From Nitrospinaceae bacterium UBA7883 (GTDB lineage: Bacteria > Nitrospinota_A > UBA7883), in the NCBI GenBank assembly GCA_002500605.1, contig DLRR01000021.1:124001-188000 (forward strand): 64,000 nucleotides of DNA, in the 5' to 3' direction. This document shows positions 54,918-63,465 of the stretch, one piece after another. The notes beneath the pieces are model-generated. The model searched no databases and had not been told where the DNA came from. It was given only the letters and a program-made list of their open reading frames with translations. The translations under genes and the position numbers were made by a program. Numbering within the stretch: position 1 is the first letter of the stretch; every line of letters starts with the position of its first letter.

Positions 54918-56360
54918 ATGGCAAACAAGGTGTTTGGAATCGAAGTCAGGAATGATGACATAAGAATAGCCATTATTGATAGTCGGTTTCGCGTACAAAA
55001 GGCTATACATCTCTTGAGAAAGAGTCAATGGCTCAAGTCTGATAAGAGCACGCAAGAATACTTACGGTCTGCCATGGACTTGCTTGGGTTTAATCCTGAA
55101 GTGGATTATGTAGTCACAGTTTTACCAGGAAGGTTGCTTACTTGTAGGAAGTTGACTTTCCCAATGAAAAAGCGACGGCAGATTGAGGAAGTGCTCCCTT
55201 ACGAGTTGGAATCATACATGCCTTTCGAAGTGGAAGATATCTGCGTAGGTTTCGACATAATTGAAGAAGATGAAAACGGTGCGACAGTGTTGGTGGCCGT
55301 TGCATGTAAAAATGACATGAAAAAGCATCTTGAATTTTTTGATCAGGCCGAGGTAGTTCCTGATGCAGTAGTGGCAGGGCCACTATCTTTATTTAATAAC
55401 GAACTTTCCGGCACACAAATGCTACCACGTATTTTGGTCTCAATAGAATCAGACTATATTTCTGTGGCCCTTTCGGAAAACCAACAGCCGTTAATGTTCC
55501 ATTCATTTCCGGCCACAAATGATCCGACTAAAGTTGCAAGAGAAGTAAAAAGGCTAACCTATTCAGTAGGTCAAGAAAAAGGAACAAACCTTGGCGAAGT
55601 AATCGTACAAGGAGCTGGTTGCGTGAATGCAGATTTTATCAATAGACTTGGTAACAACTTAAATGTACCAGTAAAATTTCCAGTACTAGATAACTTTGAA
55701 GCAACAGTAGATAGCGATAATTCAAATGACATCAGTAATCTCGCAGCTGTGTTTTCTGTTCCACTAGGCGCTGCGTACGCCCTAGCCAACGCCAAAGTAG
55801 ATAAACTTTTGAATTTTCGCACTGGTGAATTTAAACGAAAAGCCAGACTTATAGGACAACGAGCCCAGATGCTTACAACCGCAGCTCTAATAATGCTGGG
55901 AATATTTGTGTGGGCTTTATCATTTGGTGGGGAAGTAATCGCTCTTAGTTCAACATACAATGACTTAAAGAATCGAACAAGAGCCGAGTTCAGGCGGGCA
56001 ATACCAAATGAAACAAATATAGTCTATGAAACGCAACAGCTTAAAAACAGTTATAAAAGATTACTGAACAAATCTCATTCACTCGGAATTATCGGGTCGA
56101 TTACTGACCCAGCTCTAGACCGACTTCTAGACATCACTCGATCAGTACCAAGGACTGGCAAACTTGATGTAGAAAATTTTGTATATGAAGATACAGAAAT
56201 AGTCATTGCTGGAAGAACCGAATCTTTCGAACAAGTGGAGCAACTCAAAAAAGAGATCTCGAGATTGCTTTGGGTAAATACCACCACTGTGGACCATGCA
56301 AAGGCTGGGGTGAATTCTGCGTATGTGAATTTCCGACTAAAAGTAACTGTCAGTCAGTAG
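54918..56360 (+). CDS. gspL: Type II secretion protein GspL
   Basis: A 480-residue protein with a cytoplasmic actin-like (PilM-type) domain (FGIEVRNDDIRIAIID; TVLPGRLLTCRKLTFP; EEVLPYELESYMPF), one membrane helix near residues 313-333 and a periplasmic ferredoxin-like domain. It links GspE to the inner-membrane platform with GspM. An AGGATC site lies upstream. It starts nine bases after gspK. Confidence 0.9.
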   Translation: MANKVFGIEVRNDDIRIAIIDSRFRVQKAIHLLRKSQWLKSDKSTQEYLRSAMDLLGFNPEVDYVVTVLPGRLLTCRKLTFPMKKRRQIEEVLPYELESYMPFEVEDICVGFDIIEEDENGATVLVAVACKNDMKKHLEFFDQAEVVPDAVVAGPLSLFNNELSGTQMLPRILVSIESDYISVALSENQQPLMFHSFPATNDPTKVAREVKRLTYSVGQEKGTNLGEVIVQGAGCVNADFINRLGNNLNVPVKFPVLDNFEATVDSDNSNDISNLAAVFSVPLGAAYALANAKVDKLLNFRTGEFKRKARLIGQRAQMLTTAALIMLGIFVWALSFGGEVIALSSTYNDLKNRTRAEFRRAIPNETNIVYETQQLKNSYKRLLNKSHSLGIIGSITDPALDRLLDITRSVPRTGKLDVENFVYEDTEIVIAGRTESFEQVEQLKKEISRLLWVNTTTVDHAKAGVNSAYVNFRLKVTVSQ

Positions 56361-56364
56361 ACCC

Positions 56365-56919
56365 ATGAAAGGTATCGATTTGATCTTTTTAACAAACATG
56401 AGTCATCGAGAACGATTATTGCTTGGTGTAATAATCATCATTAGCCTTGTTACATTCTTATGGGTTGGAATTTACGAGCCTTTGACCGACCAGCGAGCAT
56501 CGTTAGAACAAAAAATATTAAGTAAAAGAGGTGAGCTGATGGAGATTTCAGCAATTGCCGATAGATATGTAGAAGTCAAAACCGTTATTGATTTGATTAA
56601 TCAACGGATTAGCTCTGGAAAAACCAATAAATCTCTCCTCGCTTCAATGGAACTCCTGGCAAAAAATTCTGGGCTTAGCAGTAATGTGGTTTCCATGTCC
56701 CCCACGCAGACCATGCAATTTGACGGTTACAAAGAATACGGGGTTGAGCTTAGACTTGAAAAGGTTTCGTTGCCTGCACTAGTTTCATTGCTACAAGAAA
56801 TAAAAAAAACAACTGGGTACGCCAGAGTCAAGCGTATGTCTGTAAAAACAAATTATGAAAATCCAGCATTTCTTAAAGTGGCTCTCCGGGTATCAAACTA
56901 CAAACGCATCACAAAATAG
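56365..56919 (+). CDS. gspM: Type II secretion protein GspM
   Basis: A 184-residue protein with one N-terminal membrane helix (residues 18-36: LLLGVIIIISLVTFLWVGIY), a coiled-coil stretch (DQRASLEQKILSKRGELMEI) and a small periplasmic domain. Size, topology and position after gspL identify GspM. It starts four bases after gspL. Confidence 0.82.
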   Translation: MKGIDLIFLTNMSHRERLLLGVIIIISLVTFLWVGIYEPLTDQRASLEQKILSKRGELMEISAIADRYVEVKTVIDLINQRISSGKTNKSLLASMELLAKNSGLSSNVVSMSPTQTMQFDGYKEYGVELRLEKVSLPALVSLLQEIKKTTGYARVKRMSVKTNYENPAFLKVALRVSNYKRITK

Positions 56920-56922
56920 CCT

Positions 56923-57804
56923 ATGCAAGTTACCTTAACGAAGATAAAGACATTGTTTAGGGCCAAACCAATGGCAACCACGATAGCAATTTATATAGTT
57001 TTTTTTATTGTTGCTTGCCTGTTATTTTCTTATCTTCGCTTTCCAGCAATAGTGTTTAAGCCTGTAGTAGTTTCTGCTGCCAAAGATTTAGGCATTAACA
57101 TGGACGTCTCACAAATGGATCTAGTTTTCCCGCTTGGTCTCTCGATGACAGATGTAGAGGTAATTCCACAAAAACGGGCACGGCGAGGGATACATCTAGA
57201 AAAATTAAATATACGGCCAGCTTTGATCTCAAGCATTTTTGGTAATGAGAAGTACATATTAAAGGCCATGGCCTATGGTGGAACTAGTGCAGCAGAGGTA
57301 GGGGTATACGGCAAGGATTTAAGTGTTAGCTTCACCTTCGACGATCTTAATCTGGGAGAAGTTGAGTTACTAAAAAAAAGAAAATGGTTTGTACTCTCTA
57401 CCGCATTATCCGGATCAGGGAATTTGGAACTTCCTAAAGGGCTGCTTATAAAAGGATCTGGCGATCTGGACGCAAAGTTAAACAGCGGAATTGTCAAGCT
57501 TGGTAAAATCTTTGCCCCTGACGTACAACCAGTAATAGTTTCTTCAGGAACAGCCCGCCTAAAGATGAGGGGAGGTAGAATAGAGTTCAATCGATTCGAG
57601 GTGGCAGGGCCCCAGTTGAGCATCAAAGTAACAGGTAGTATCAACCTTACATCAGCACCTCGACATTCGCGACTAGCTCTTACCGTAGCAATTAATTTAG
57701 ATAAACAGCTTGCCGAGCAGCTTGGCCCAATGGGAATGATATTTTCCGAAGGGAAAAAAACATTTCGAGTTGGGGGCACTTTACAAGACCCAATCCTCCG
57801 TTAA
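56923..57804 (+). CDS. gspN: Type II secretion protein GspN
   Basis: A 293-residue protein with one N-terminal membrane helix (residues 20-40: TIAIYIVFFIVACLLFSYL) and a long beta-rich periplasmic part, the pattern of GspN proteins in delta-type operons. It is the last gsp gene here, with an AACCTTTT/AAAAGGTT hairpin at 57824-57847 after it. No GspO prepilin peptidase follows. Confidence 0.8.
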   Translation: MQVTLTKIKTLFRAKPMATTIAIYIVFFIVACLLFSYLRFPAIVFKPVVVSAAKDLGINMDVSQMDLVFPLGLSMTDVEVIPQKRARRGIHLEKLNIRPALISSIFGNEKYILKAMAYGGTSAAEVGVYGKDLSVSFTFDDLNLGEVELLKKRKWFVLSTALSGSGNLELPKGLLIKGSGDLDAKLNSGIVKLGKIFAPDVQPVIVSSGTARLKMRGGRIEFNRFEVAGPQLSIKVTGSINLTSAPRHSRLALTVAINLDKQLAEQLGPMGMIFSEGKKTFRVGGTLQDPILR

Positions 57805-58168
57805 TATAAATCTTGTTCAAGGCAACCTTTTGAGCTGATAAAAGGTTATTACGCTCTTATGATCTGACATCTTTGCCTTCCATTCAATTTAATAATTGTT
57901 TGCATGAAATTGTCATCAATAATTACCATGATAACGTTTTTAAAGCCCATGGGCGCCGTGTATGCCCATTTGCTATTCTTGTGACATATCCGATATACTT
58001 TAATTCATTGTTCGCATTGAATTTGGGCCATTGGCAGATGGGTTTTTATGCTGATATTTTTTATGTGTGAGTTCAGCCAATCTCTTTACCGTTCCCTTAA
58101 GTGTACGGACTCTGATTGTTATTTTTACCGCTTATTTCTATAAGAATCGTTTTCAAGGAGGTTTCACT
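57805..58168. other. Gap between gspN and the TRAP-TAXI receptor gene
   Basis: No gene is supported in this 364-base gap. It starts with the hairpin AACCTTTT/AAAAGGTT (57824-57847), without a T-run. A candidate promoter, TTGCTA and TATACT with an 18-base spacer, lies at about 57970-58000, upstream of the receptor. Base composition is AT-rich here and changes at the receptor gene. Confidence 0.4.
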
Positions 58169-59128
58169 ATGAAAAAAGTCTTCGTCGCGCTGGTCGCCAT
58201 TATTTCTATCGTTCTGTTGGCAGAGACAGCCTTGGCTAAGCGAATATTTGTAACCATCGGGTCCGGCAGTGTAACTGGCGTTTATTACCCGACGGCGGGG
58301 GCTATTTCCAAGATAGTGAACAAAGGCAAAAAAGATCATGGCATCAGAGCCACAGTCGAATCTACAGGTGGCTCTGCATATAACGTGAACGCCATGGCTA
58401 TTAAAGAACTAGACATGGCCATAGTCCAATCCGACGTGGGATACCGGGCCTATAACGGCATCGGCGATTTCAAGGGCAAGCAGGTGAAAAAGCTTCGCTC
58501 GGTTTTCTCCATACATCCAGAGCCGTTTCACATTGTCGCCTCCGATAAGAGTGGAATCAGGACTTTTCGTGACCTCAAGGGCAAACGGGTAAACATTGGT
58601 AATCCTGGCTCAGGCCAGCGCTCCACATCTGAGGTCTTATTCGGAGTCACTCCCTTTGGTGTCAATGATATGAAGGTGGAAAGTCTTAAGGCATCGGAGG
58701 CTCCCGACTTCCTTCGCGATGGAAGGATTGACGCATACTTTTACACAGTTGGCATAGGCTCTGCCAATATCATGGATGTGGCCTCTTCCCATAAAGTTAA
58801 CATCATATCCGTGGGTGATCTGGTCATTGAAAAGCTTACTAAAGGCAGGCCATACTTTGTCGCCGTGGATATTCCTGGTAATGTGTACCCTGGTAATCCA
58901 AATCCAATAAGGACATTTGCAGTCAAAGCCACATTGCTTACCACCACAGATGTATCCGATGTAGTGGTATACAACGTTGTGAAAATGGTTTTTGAAAACT
59001 TTGAAGAATTCAAGAAAACCCACCCCGCCCTCTCCATTCTTACTCCTGATCAAATGATGCAGGGTCTATCGGCCCCATTTCATCCAGGCGCGGTAAAATA
59101 TTATAAGGAGAGGGGATGGATCAAGTAA
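58169..59128 (+). CDS. TRAP transporter solute-binding protein, TAXI family
   Basis: A 319-residue periplasmic receptor. The signal peptide is residues 1-22 (KKVFVALVAIISIVLLAETALA), then RIFVTIGSGSVTGVYYPTAGAI, the defining start of TAXI proteins, with AIVQSDVGYRAYNG and the hinge segments of the fold. TAXI receptors bind small organic acids such as glutamate or 2-oxoglutarate, but the ligand is not predictable. The start at 58169 has a good AAGGAGG site; a longer frame upstream is not supported. It pairs with the fused permease at 59449. Confidence 0.9.
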   Translation: MKKVFVALVAIISIVLLAETALAKRIFVTIGSGSVTGVYYPTAGAISKIVNKGKKDHGIRATVESTGGSAYNVNAMAIKELDMAIVQSDVGYRAYNGIGDFKGKQVKKLRSVFSIHPEPFHIVASDKSGIRTFRDLKGKRVNIGNPGSGQRSTSEVLFGVTPFGVNDMKVESLKASEAPDFLRDGRIDAYFYTVGIGSANIMDVASSHKVNIISVGDLVIEKLTKGRPYFVAVDIPGNVYPGNPNPIRTFAVKATLLTTTDVSDVVVYNVVKMVFENFEEFKKTHPALSILTPDQMMQGLSAPFHPGAVKYYKERGWIK

Positions 59129-59258
59129 TTTTCTCCATGTTTTGGGAACCATCAACACATGGTAACCTTGTATTTGTGAGGTGCAGGCCGTCACCTAGGA
59201 AGGTAACAATTTTTTTCAAATTGAAAAATTAACGAGGTAATAGAAAGCCAGATAGATC

Positions 59259-59366
59259 GTGGATGAAAATTATCGTATTAATGCAGTAACCTTTGTAGAT
59301 AGATTCGGCAAAGTAAGGGTCACTGTATCTGCTTCTGAGACCGGGGATCCTTTCATTGCCGTGTAA
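59259..59366 (+). CDS. Possible small ORF between the TRAP genes (35 codons)
   Basis: A GTG-started frame reading DENYRINAVTFVDRFGKVRV and continuing to TAA at 59364-59366. It is strand-rich in feel and sits in the 320-base gap between receptor and permease. It has no family match and no clear ribosome binding site. The rest of the gap holds an inverted repeat (AATTTTT/AAAAATT near 59209-59230). It may be chance. Confidence 0.2.
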   Translation: MDENYRINAVTFVDRFGKVRVTVSASETGDPFIAV

Positions 59367-59448
59367 ACTTCCAGGGTGAGGATTATGCCCGATACAGGAC
59401 AAGCACACCTTGCCTGATTCCGTATATTGGCAGAAATAGTAATTTGTA

Positions 59449-61482
59449 ATGATTAATCATACCCACGGGCGGCAGGATGCGGTTGAGAGCGCGCTTGAAG
59501 TGGAGGCTGGCAGAAGGCATACCCACGGCCCAGCAAAATGGACTCTGGCGGCCCTTTGCGTTGGGTGGTCTTTGTTTCAGTTATCTGTGGCCAGCTTTGT
59601 AACTTTGGACGCATGGAGGGCAAGGGTAATACATATCGCTTTTGCCCTGGCCATTGCCTACCTGGCCTTTCCGGCCAAGAAAAAGTCTAAAGCCATCGAT
59701 TACATCCCTTGGTACGACTGGCTATTGGCCTTTGCGTCTGTTTTGTCGGTAATGTATATAATTTTCGACTTTCAAGGTTTGCACCAACGTCCAGGCATAC
59801 CCCTGACCCGGGATATAATAATTGGGCTATTAGGTGTTGCCTTTATTATGGAAGCCTCTCGCAGATCCCTTGGTCTTGCCCTAACCGTTGTAGCGGGAGC
59901 ATTCCTCGCCTATTCAATGCTAGGTCCATATCTACCCGAGATCATCGAGCATCGGGGTTACTCTATACGCAGAATCGTCGATCATCAGTTTTTAACAACT
60001 GAAGGTATCTTTGGTGTTCCATTGGGTGTATCGGCGGCATTTGTGTTTTTATTCGTGCTCTTCGGCAGCATGCTGGAAAAGGCTGGGGCTGGACAATATT
60101 TCATAAACGTCTCTTTCAGCCTGCTAGGGAGGTTCCGTGGTGGTCCGGCCAAGGCGGCCATACTCTCATCCGGGCTCACTGGCATGGTCAATGGCTCTTC
60201 TGTGGCCAACACCGTTACTACCGGAACGTTTACCATACCGCTTATGAAAAAAGTAGGGTACCCGGCCGAGAAAGCGGGCGCCATAGAAGTTGCGGCTAGC
60301 ACTGATGGTCAGCTCATGCCGCCAATCATGGGTGCGGCAGCATTTATTATCGCCGAGTTTTTAGGAATTACTTACCTTGACGTAGTTCGAGCCGCCATAA
60401 TTCCAGCGCTGGCCAGCTATCTCACACTTTTTTATATCAGCCACCTCGAGGCGCTCAAACTTGGGCTGAAGGGATCGCCCCCAGACGAGATTCCAAGGTT
60501 TTGGCCAACATTGCTCCGTGGTTCACACTTTCTAATTCCTGTTGCCGCACTAGTAATATCGCTTCTGATATTAAAACAGTCCCCTGTGGCAAGCGCCTTC
60601 AACGCCATCGTTATACTTATGGGTGTGATGGTAATTCAATCGCCACTTAATGCGATGATATCCAAACAACCAGTGGGACCGGCATTTTTGGATGCATTTA
60701 CAGATATCTACCATGGACTGGAAAGCGGGGCGAGAAACATGGTTGCCATTGCCGTGGCCACAGCGGCGGCAGGTATAATCGTGGGCACCGTCACACTTAC
60801 AGGCCTTGGGTTACGGGTGGTGGAGGTTGTCGAAGCGATCTCCATGGGATCGCTGCCATTAATGCTATTCATAACCGCCATCGCGTGCCTCATGCTTGGC
60901 ATGGGCCTGCCGACAACAGCCACATATATTGTCATGGCCACTCTTACAGCCCCTGTGATCGTTACCTTGGCCGGAGACTCAGGTGTGATGATCCCGCTAC
61001 TTGCGGTACATCTATTTGTGTTTTATTTCGGTATTTTGGCAGACGATACGCCACCGGTGGGTCTATGCGCCTATGCCGCAGCGGGTATATCTGGGGCCGA
61101 TCCAGTAAAAACGGGGATTCAGTCTTTCACGTACGATATCCGTGTAGCGTTGCTACCCTTCATGTTCATATACAACAACGAAATTCTGCTCATCGGTGTT
61201 GAAAATTTCTGGTATGGACTCTTTGTCCTGATCAGTACTGTTGGTGGAATGTATGCTTTCGCCTCGGCCATACAAGGGTACGCCATCAGCAAAATCGGCT
61301 GGCCAACCCGGGTTATCATGCTGGTAATCACCATCGCGCTTATAAACCCTTATTTGCTAAACGCCGTTATCAAACTTCCCAGCGAGAAGATATACGCCGC
61401 CGCTGGATACCTTGTCTACGCAGCCATACTGTTATGGCAATGGAGATCAATCCGAGGTAAATCGGAGATTTTGGAAAGATGA
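59449..61482 (+). CDS. TRAP transporter fused permease (DctQ-DctM), TAXI type
   Basis: A 677-residue polytopic membrane protein. The N-terminal part (about residues 30-150) is the small DctQ-like domain, and the rest is the large DctM-like domain with many helices; both are one chain as in TAXI systems. Typical motifs are LGVSAAFVFLFVLFGSMLEKAG, GPAKAAILSSGLTGMVNGSSVANTVTTG and MPPIMGAAAFIIAEFLGI, here given as short pieces in residues 190-310. It uses a cation gradient to move the ligand captured by the receptor. The start lacks a strong binding site. The gene is clearly richer in GC than the surrounding DNA. Confidence 0.92.
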   Translation: MINHTHGRQDAVESALEVEAGRRHTHGPAKWTLAALCVGWSLFQLSVASFVTLDAWRARVIHIAFALAIAYLAFPAKKKSKAIDYIPWYDWLLAFASVLSVMYIIFDFQGLHQRPGIPLTRDIIIGLLGVAFIMEASRRSLGLALTVVAGAFLAYSMLGPYLPEIIEHRGYSIRRIVDHQFLTTEGIFGVPLGVSAAFVFLFVLFGSMLEKAGAGQYFINVSFSLLGRFRGGPAKAAILSSGLTGMVNGSSVANTVTTGTFTIPLMKKVGYPAEKAGAIEVAASTDGQLMPPIMGAAAFIIAEFLGITYLDVVRAAIIPALASYLTLFYISHLEALKLGLKGSPPDEIPRFWPTLLRGSHFLIPVAALVISLLILKQSPVASAFNAIVILMGVMVIQSPLNAMISKQPVGPAFLDAFTDIYHGLESGARNMVAIAVATAAAGIIVGTVTLTGLGLRVVEVVEAISMGSLPLMLFITAIACLMLGMGLPTTATYIVMATLTAPVIVTLAGDSGVMIPLLAVHLFVFYFGILADDTPPVGLCAYAAAGISGADPVKTGIQSFTYDIRVALLPFMFIYNNEILLIGVENFWYGLFVLISTVGGMYAFASAIQGYAISKIGWPTRVIMLVITIALINPYLLNAVIKLPSEKIYAAAGYLVYAAILLWQWRSIRGKSEILER

Positions 61483-61650
61483 TGGGCACCATATGTTTTC
61501 TACTATAGTAGATCACTGGCAAGATGTGATTAGGTTTTTAGATAACAATATGTCAACCAACATAAGAAAATTTGACAGTCAATTTTTCTTAGAGCTTCCA
61601 ATTCTTTTTATTTTTTTCAGCACTGGCAGTTCACTATCTAACATACATGT

Positions 61651-62409
61651 CTATATCGGATTTGAAACATCCACAAACTCGGAAGTCACATCAAGGTTCT
61701 CATTTATCCATTTTGCTAAAGCCATTGGGCCAAGTCGTTCGGTAGCATGATGACCTGCTGCAACGTAATATATGCCTTCCTCCCGGGCAAGATGATATAT
61801 CCATTCGCTCTCTTCCCCAGTGAGAAATACATTTGCTCCTACACTTATCGCTTCGCGTAACAATGACGGCGCACCCCCTGAACATATCGCGATTTTCAAT
61901 ATTGCGCCTGACCCTAAACCATAACATTTTGCGTCTGGGTTGATTTTCTTACGCACCGCACTTATAAAATCATCTATGGAAATAGGTCTTTGCGCTTGTG
62001 CCAAATAACCTATTGACCTGCCATTAAATTCTCCAAAGGGCTTTTCATCAATCAGGTTAAGTGCCCTTACAAGGCCAATATTATTTCCTACTTCTGGATG
62101 GCAATCTAGCGGCAAGTGATATCCTAGCAGGCTGATATCGTTGCTCAGTAATATTTTTAGTCTGGCCTTTAAGCTCCCCCGCACAAGCTTATGATCTGAA
62201 TCCCAAAACATTCCATGGTGAACTAATATCGCCTGCGCACCCATGGATACTGCTCTCTCGAATAACTCCATACAAGCGGATACACCCACTACCATCTTGT
62301 ATATTTCTGCTGCACCTTCTACCTGCAACCCTTTGGGGCTGGAATCACTAATCGTGCTCACATCCAGAAGCTCATCTAATGTGGCCACCAAATCTTTGAG
62401 TTTCATCAT
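61651..62409 (-). CDS. Nif3-like dinuclear metal-center protein (YbgI/GTP cyclohydrolase I type 2 family)
   Basis: A 253-residue protein of the Nif3 family, a toroidal hexamer with two metals per subunit. Visible ligands are the His pair in ILVHHGMFW and the C-terminal GHHATERLG; GLQVEGAAEI near the N-terminus is also characteristic. The cellular reaction is not settled. An upstream extension of 53 residues gives no family match, so the start is at Met 62409 (or 62406). It is divergent from ppx. Confidence 0.87.
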   Translation of the reverse strand: MMKLKDLVATLDELLDVSTISDSSPKGLQVEGAAEIYKMVVGVSACMELFERAVSMGAQAILVHHGMFWDSDHKLVRGSLKARLKILLSNDISLLGYHLPLDCHPEVGNNIGLVRALNLIDEKPFGEFNGRSIGYLAQAQRPISIDDFISAVRKKINPDAKCYGLGSGAILKIAICSGGAPSLLREAISVGANVFLTGEESEWIYHLAREEGIYYVAAGHHATERLGPMALAKWINENLDVTSEFVDVSNPI

Positions 62410-62534
62410 TTTTGTAATTCTCTCTAATTCAGTTGTCAGGTTAGTTAACAGTTTACAACAAAGCTGGGCCAAGGTTTTAACCACATTTGATATAATCCTT
62501 ATTTTACTATTAAGATCGATAAAGCAGCAAAGAA

Positions 62535-63464
62535 ATGAACCGAGTAGCAGCCATAGATCTTGGGACAAATACCATTCGTATCCTTGTGGTCAAACCCAAT
62601 CAGGCTGGGTACGATACCCTTTACTCAGATCAGAGAATCACCCGCCTAGGGGAAAACCTGGAAAACAGTGGCTTTCTAGACCAGAGAGCCATGGAACGAA
62701 CCACAAAGGCTATAGTTGAAATGTTGGAAAATACAAAAAAATTTGCCCCCACTCGTCTTCGTATCGCAGCTACAAGCGCAGGTCGCACTGCGCAGAACAC
62801 TGCTGAGCTCGCTGTAATGATACAACAAGCCACTGGCTATTGTTTGGAAGTAATTCCTTGGATTGATGAGGCGAGGCTTTCCATGCTAGGTGTGCAATCC
62901 CATCTCGATAAAGCGATAGGCGATTTTATTCTATTCGATATTGGAGGTGGGAGCACTGAATACATTAGCTCGACTAACGGAACAGTTGCTTCAAGCGCAG
63001 GTACAAACCTTGGTGTGGTGAGGCTTACGGAGAAATATATTACAAAACATCCAGTGGACAACGATGAGTACAAGGCCATGCAACAAGAAGTAGAAACGAC
63101 GGTTGAACAAGCTTTTAATAAACTAGGTGAGAAATCTTATAAATCAATTAGGTCATTAGTGGGTACGGCGGGCACAGTAACTTCTTTAGCAGCAATCGAC
63201 CTTGGGCTGGTGGAGTACTCAGCTCAGTTAGTCAACAACCATGTGTTGACATCTGAAATAATTGATAGAATGAAGAACAAACTTTTTGCCATGGAACTGC
63301 ATGAGAGGGGTAAAATACCTTGTCTGGAAGGTGGGCGTGAAGATCTTATTGTGGCCGGATTTGCCATCATTGAATCAACAATGAAATTAGCTGGGCTAGA
63401 CCGGATATATGTATCCGATTACGGATTACGCGAAGGTTTAATAATAGACATGCTGTATAAATAA
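62535..63464 (+). CDS. ppx: Exopolyphosphatase/guanosine pentaphosphatase, Ppx/GppA
   Basis: A 309-residue actin-fold phosphatase. The P-loops are IDLGTNTIRILV at the start, DIGGGSTEYI in the middle and GTAGTVTSLAAIDL; the family Glu and Arg around ATSAGRTAQN and ERTTKAIVEM are also seen. It is the short form (about 300 residues) without the C-terminal domains of E. coli Ppx, and hydrolyses polyphosphate or pppGpp. The start is 125 bases from the divergent Nif3-like gene. The next gene begins two bases after its stop. Confidence 0.9.
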   Translation: MNRVAAIDLGTNTIRILVVKPNQAGYDTLYSDQRITRLGENLENSGFLDQRAMERTTKAIVEMLENTKKFAPTRLRIAATSAGRTAQNTAELAVMIQQATGYCLEVIPWIDEARLSMLGVQSHLDKAIGDFILFDIGGGSTEYISSTNGTVASSAGTNLGVVRLTEKYITKHPVDNDEYKAMQQEVETTVEQAFNKLGEKSYKSIRSLVGTAGTVTSLAAIDLGLVEYSAQLVNNHVLTSEIIDRMKNKLFAMELHERGKIPCLEGGREDLIVAGFAIIESTMKLAGLDRIYVSDYGLREGLIIDMLYK

Positions 63465-63465
63465 A

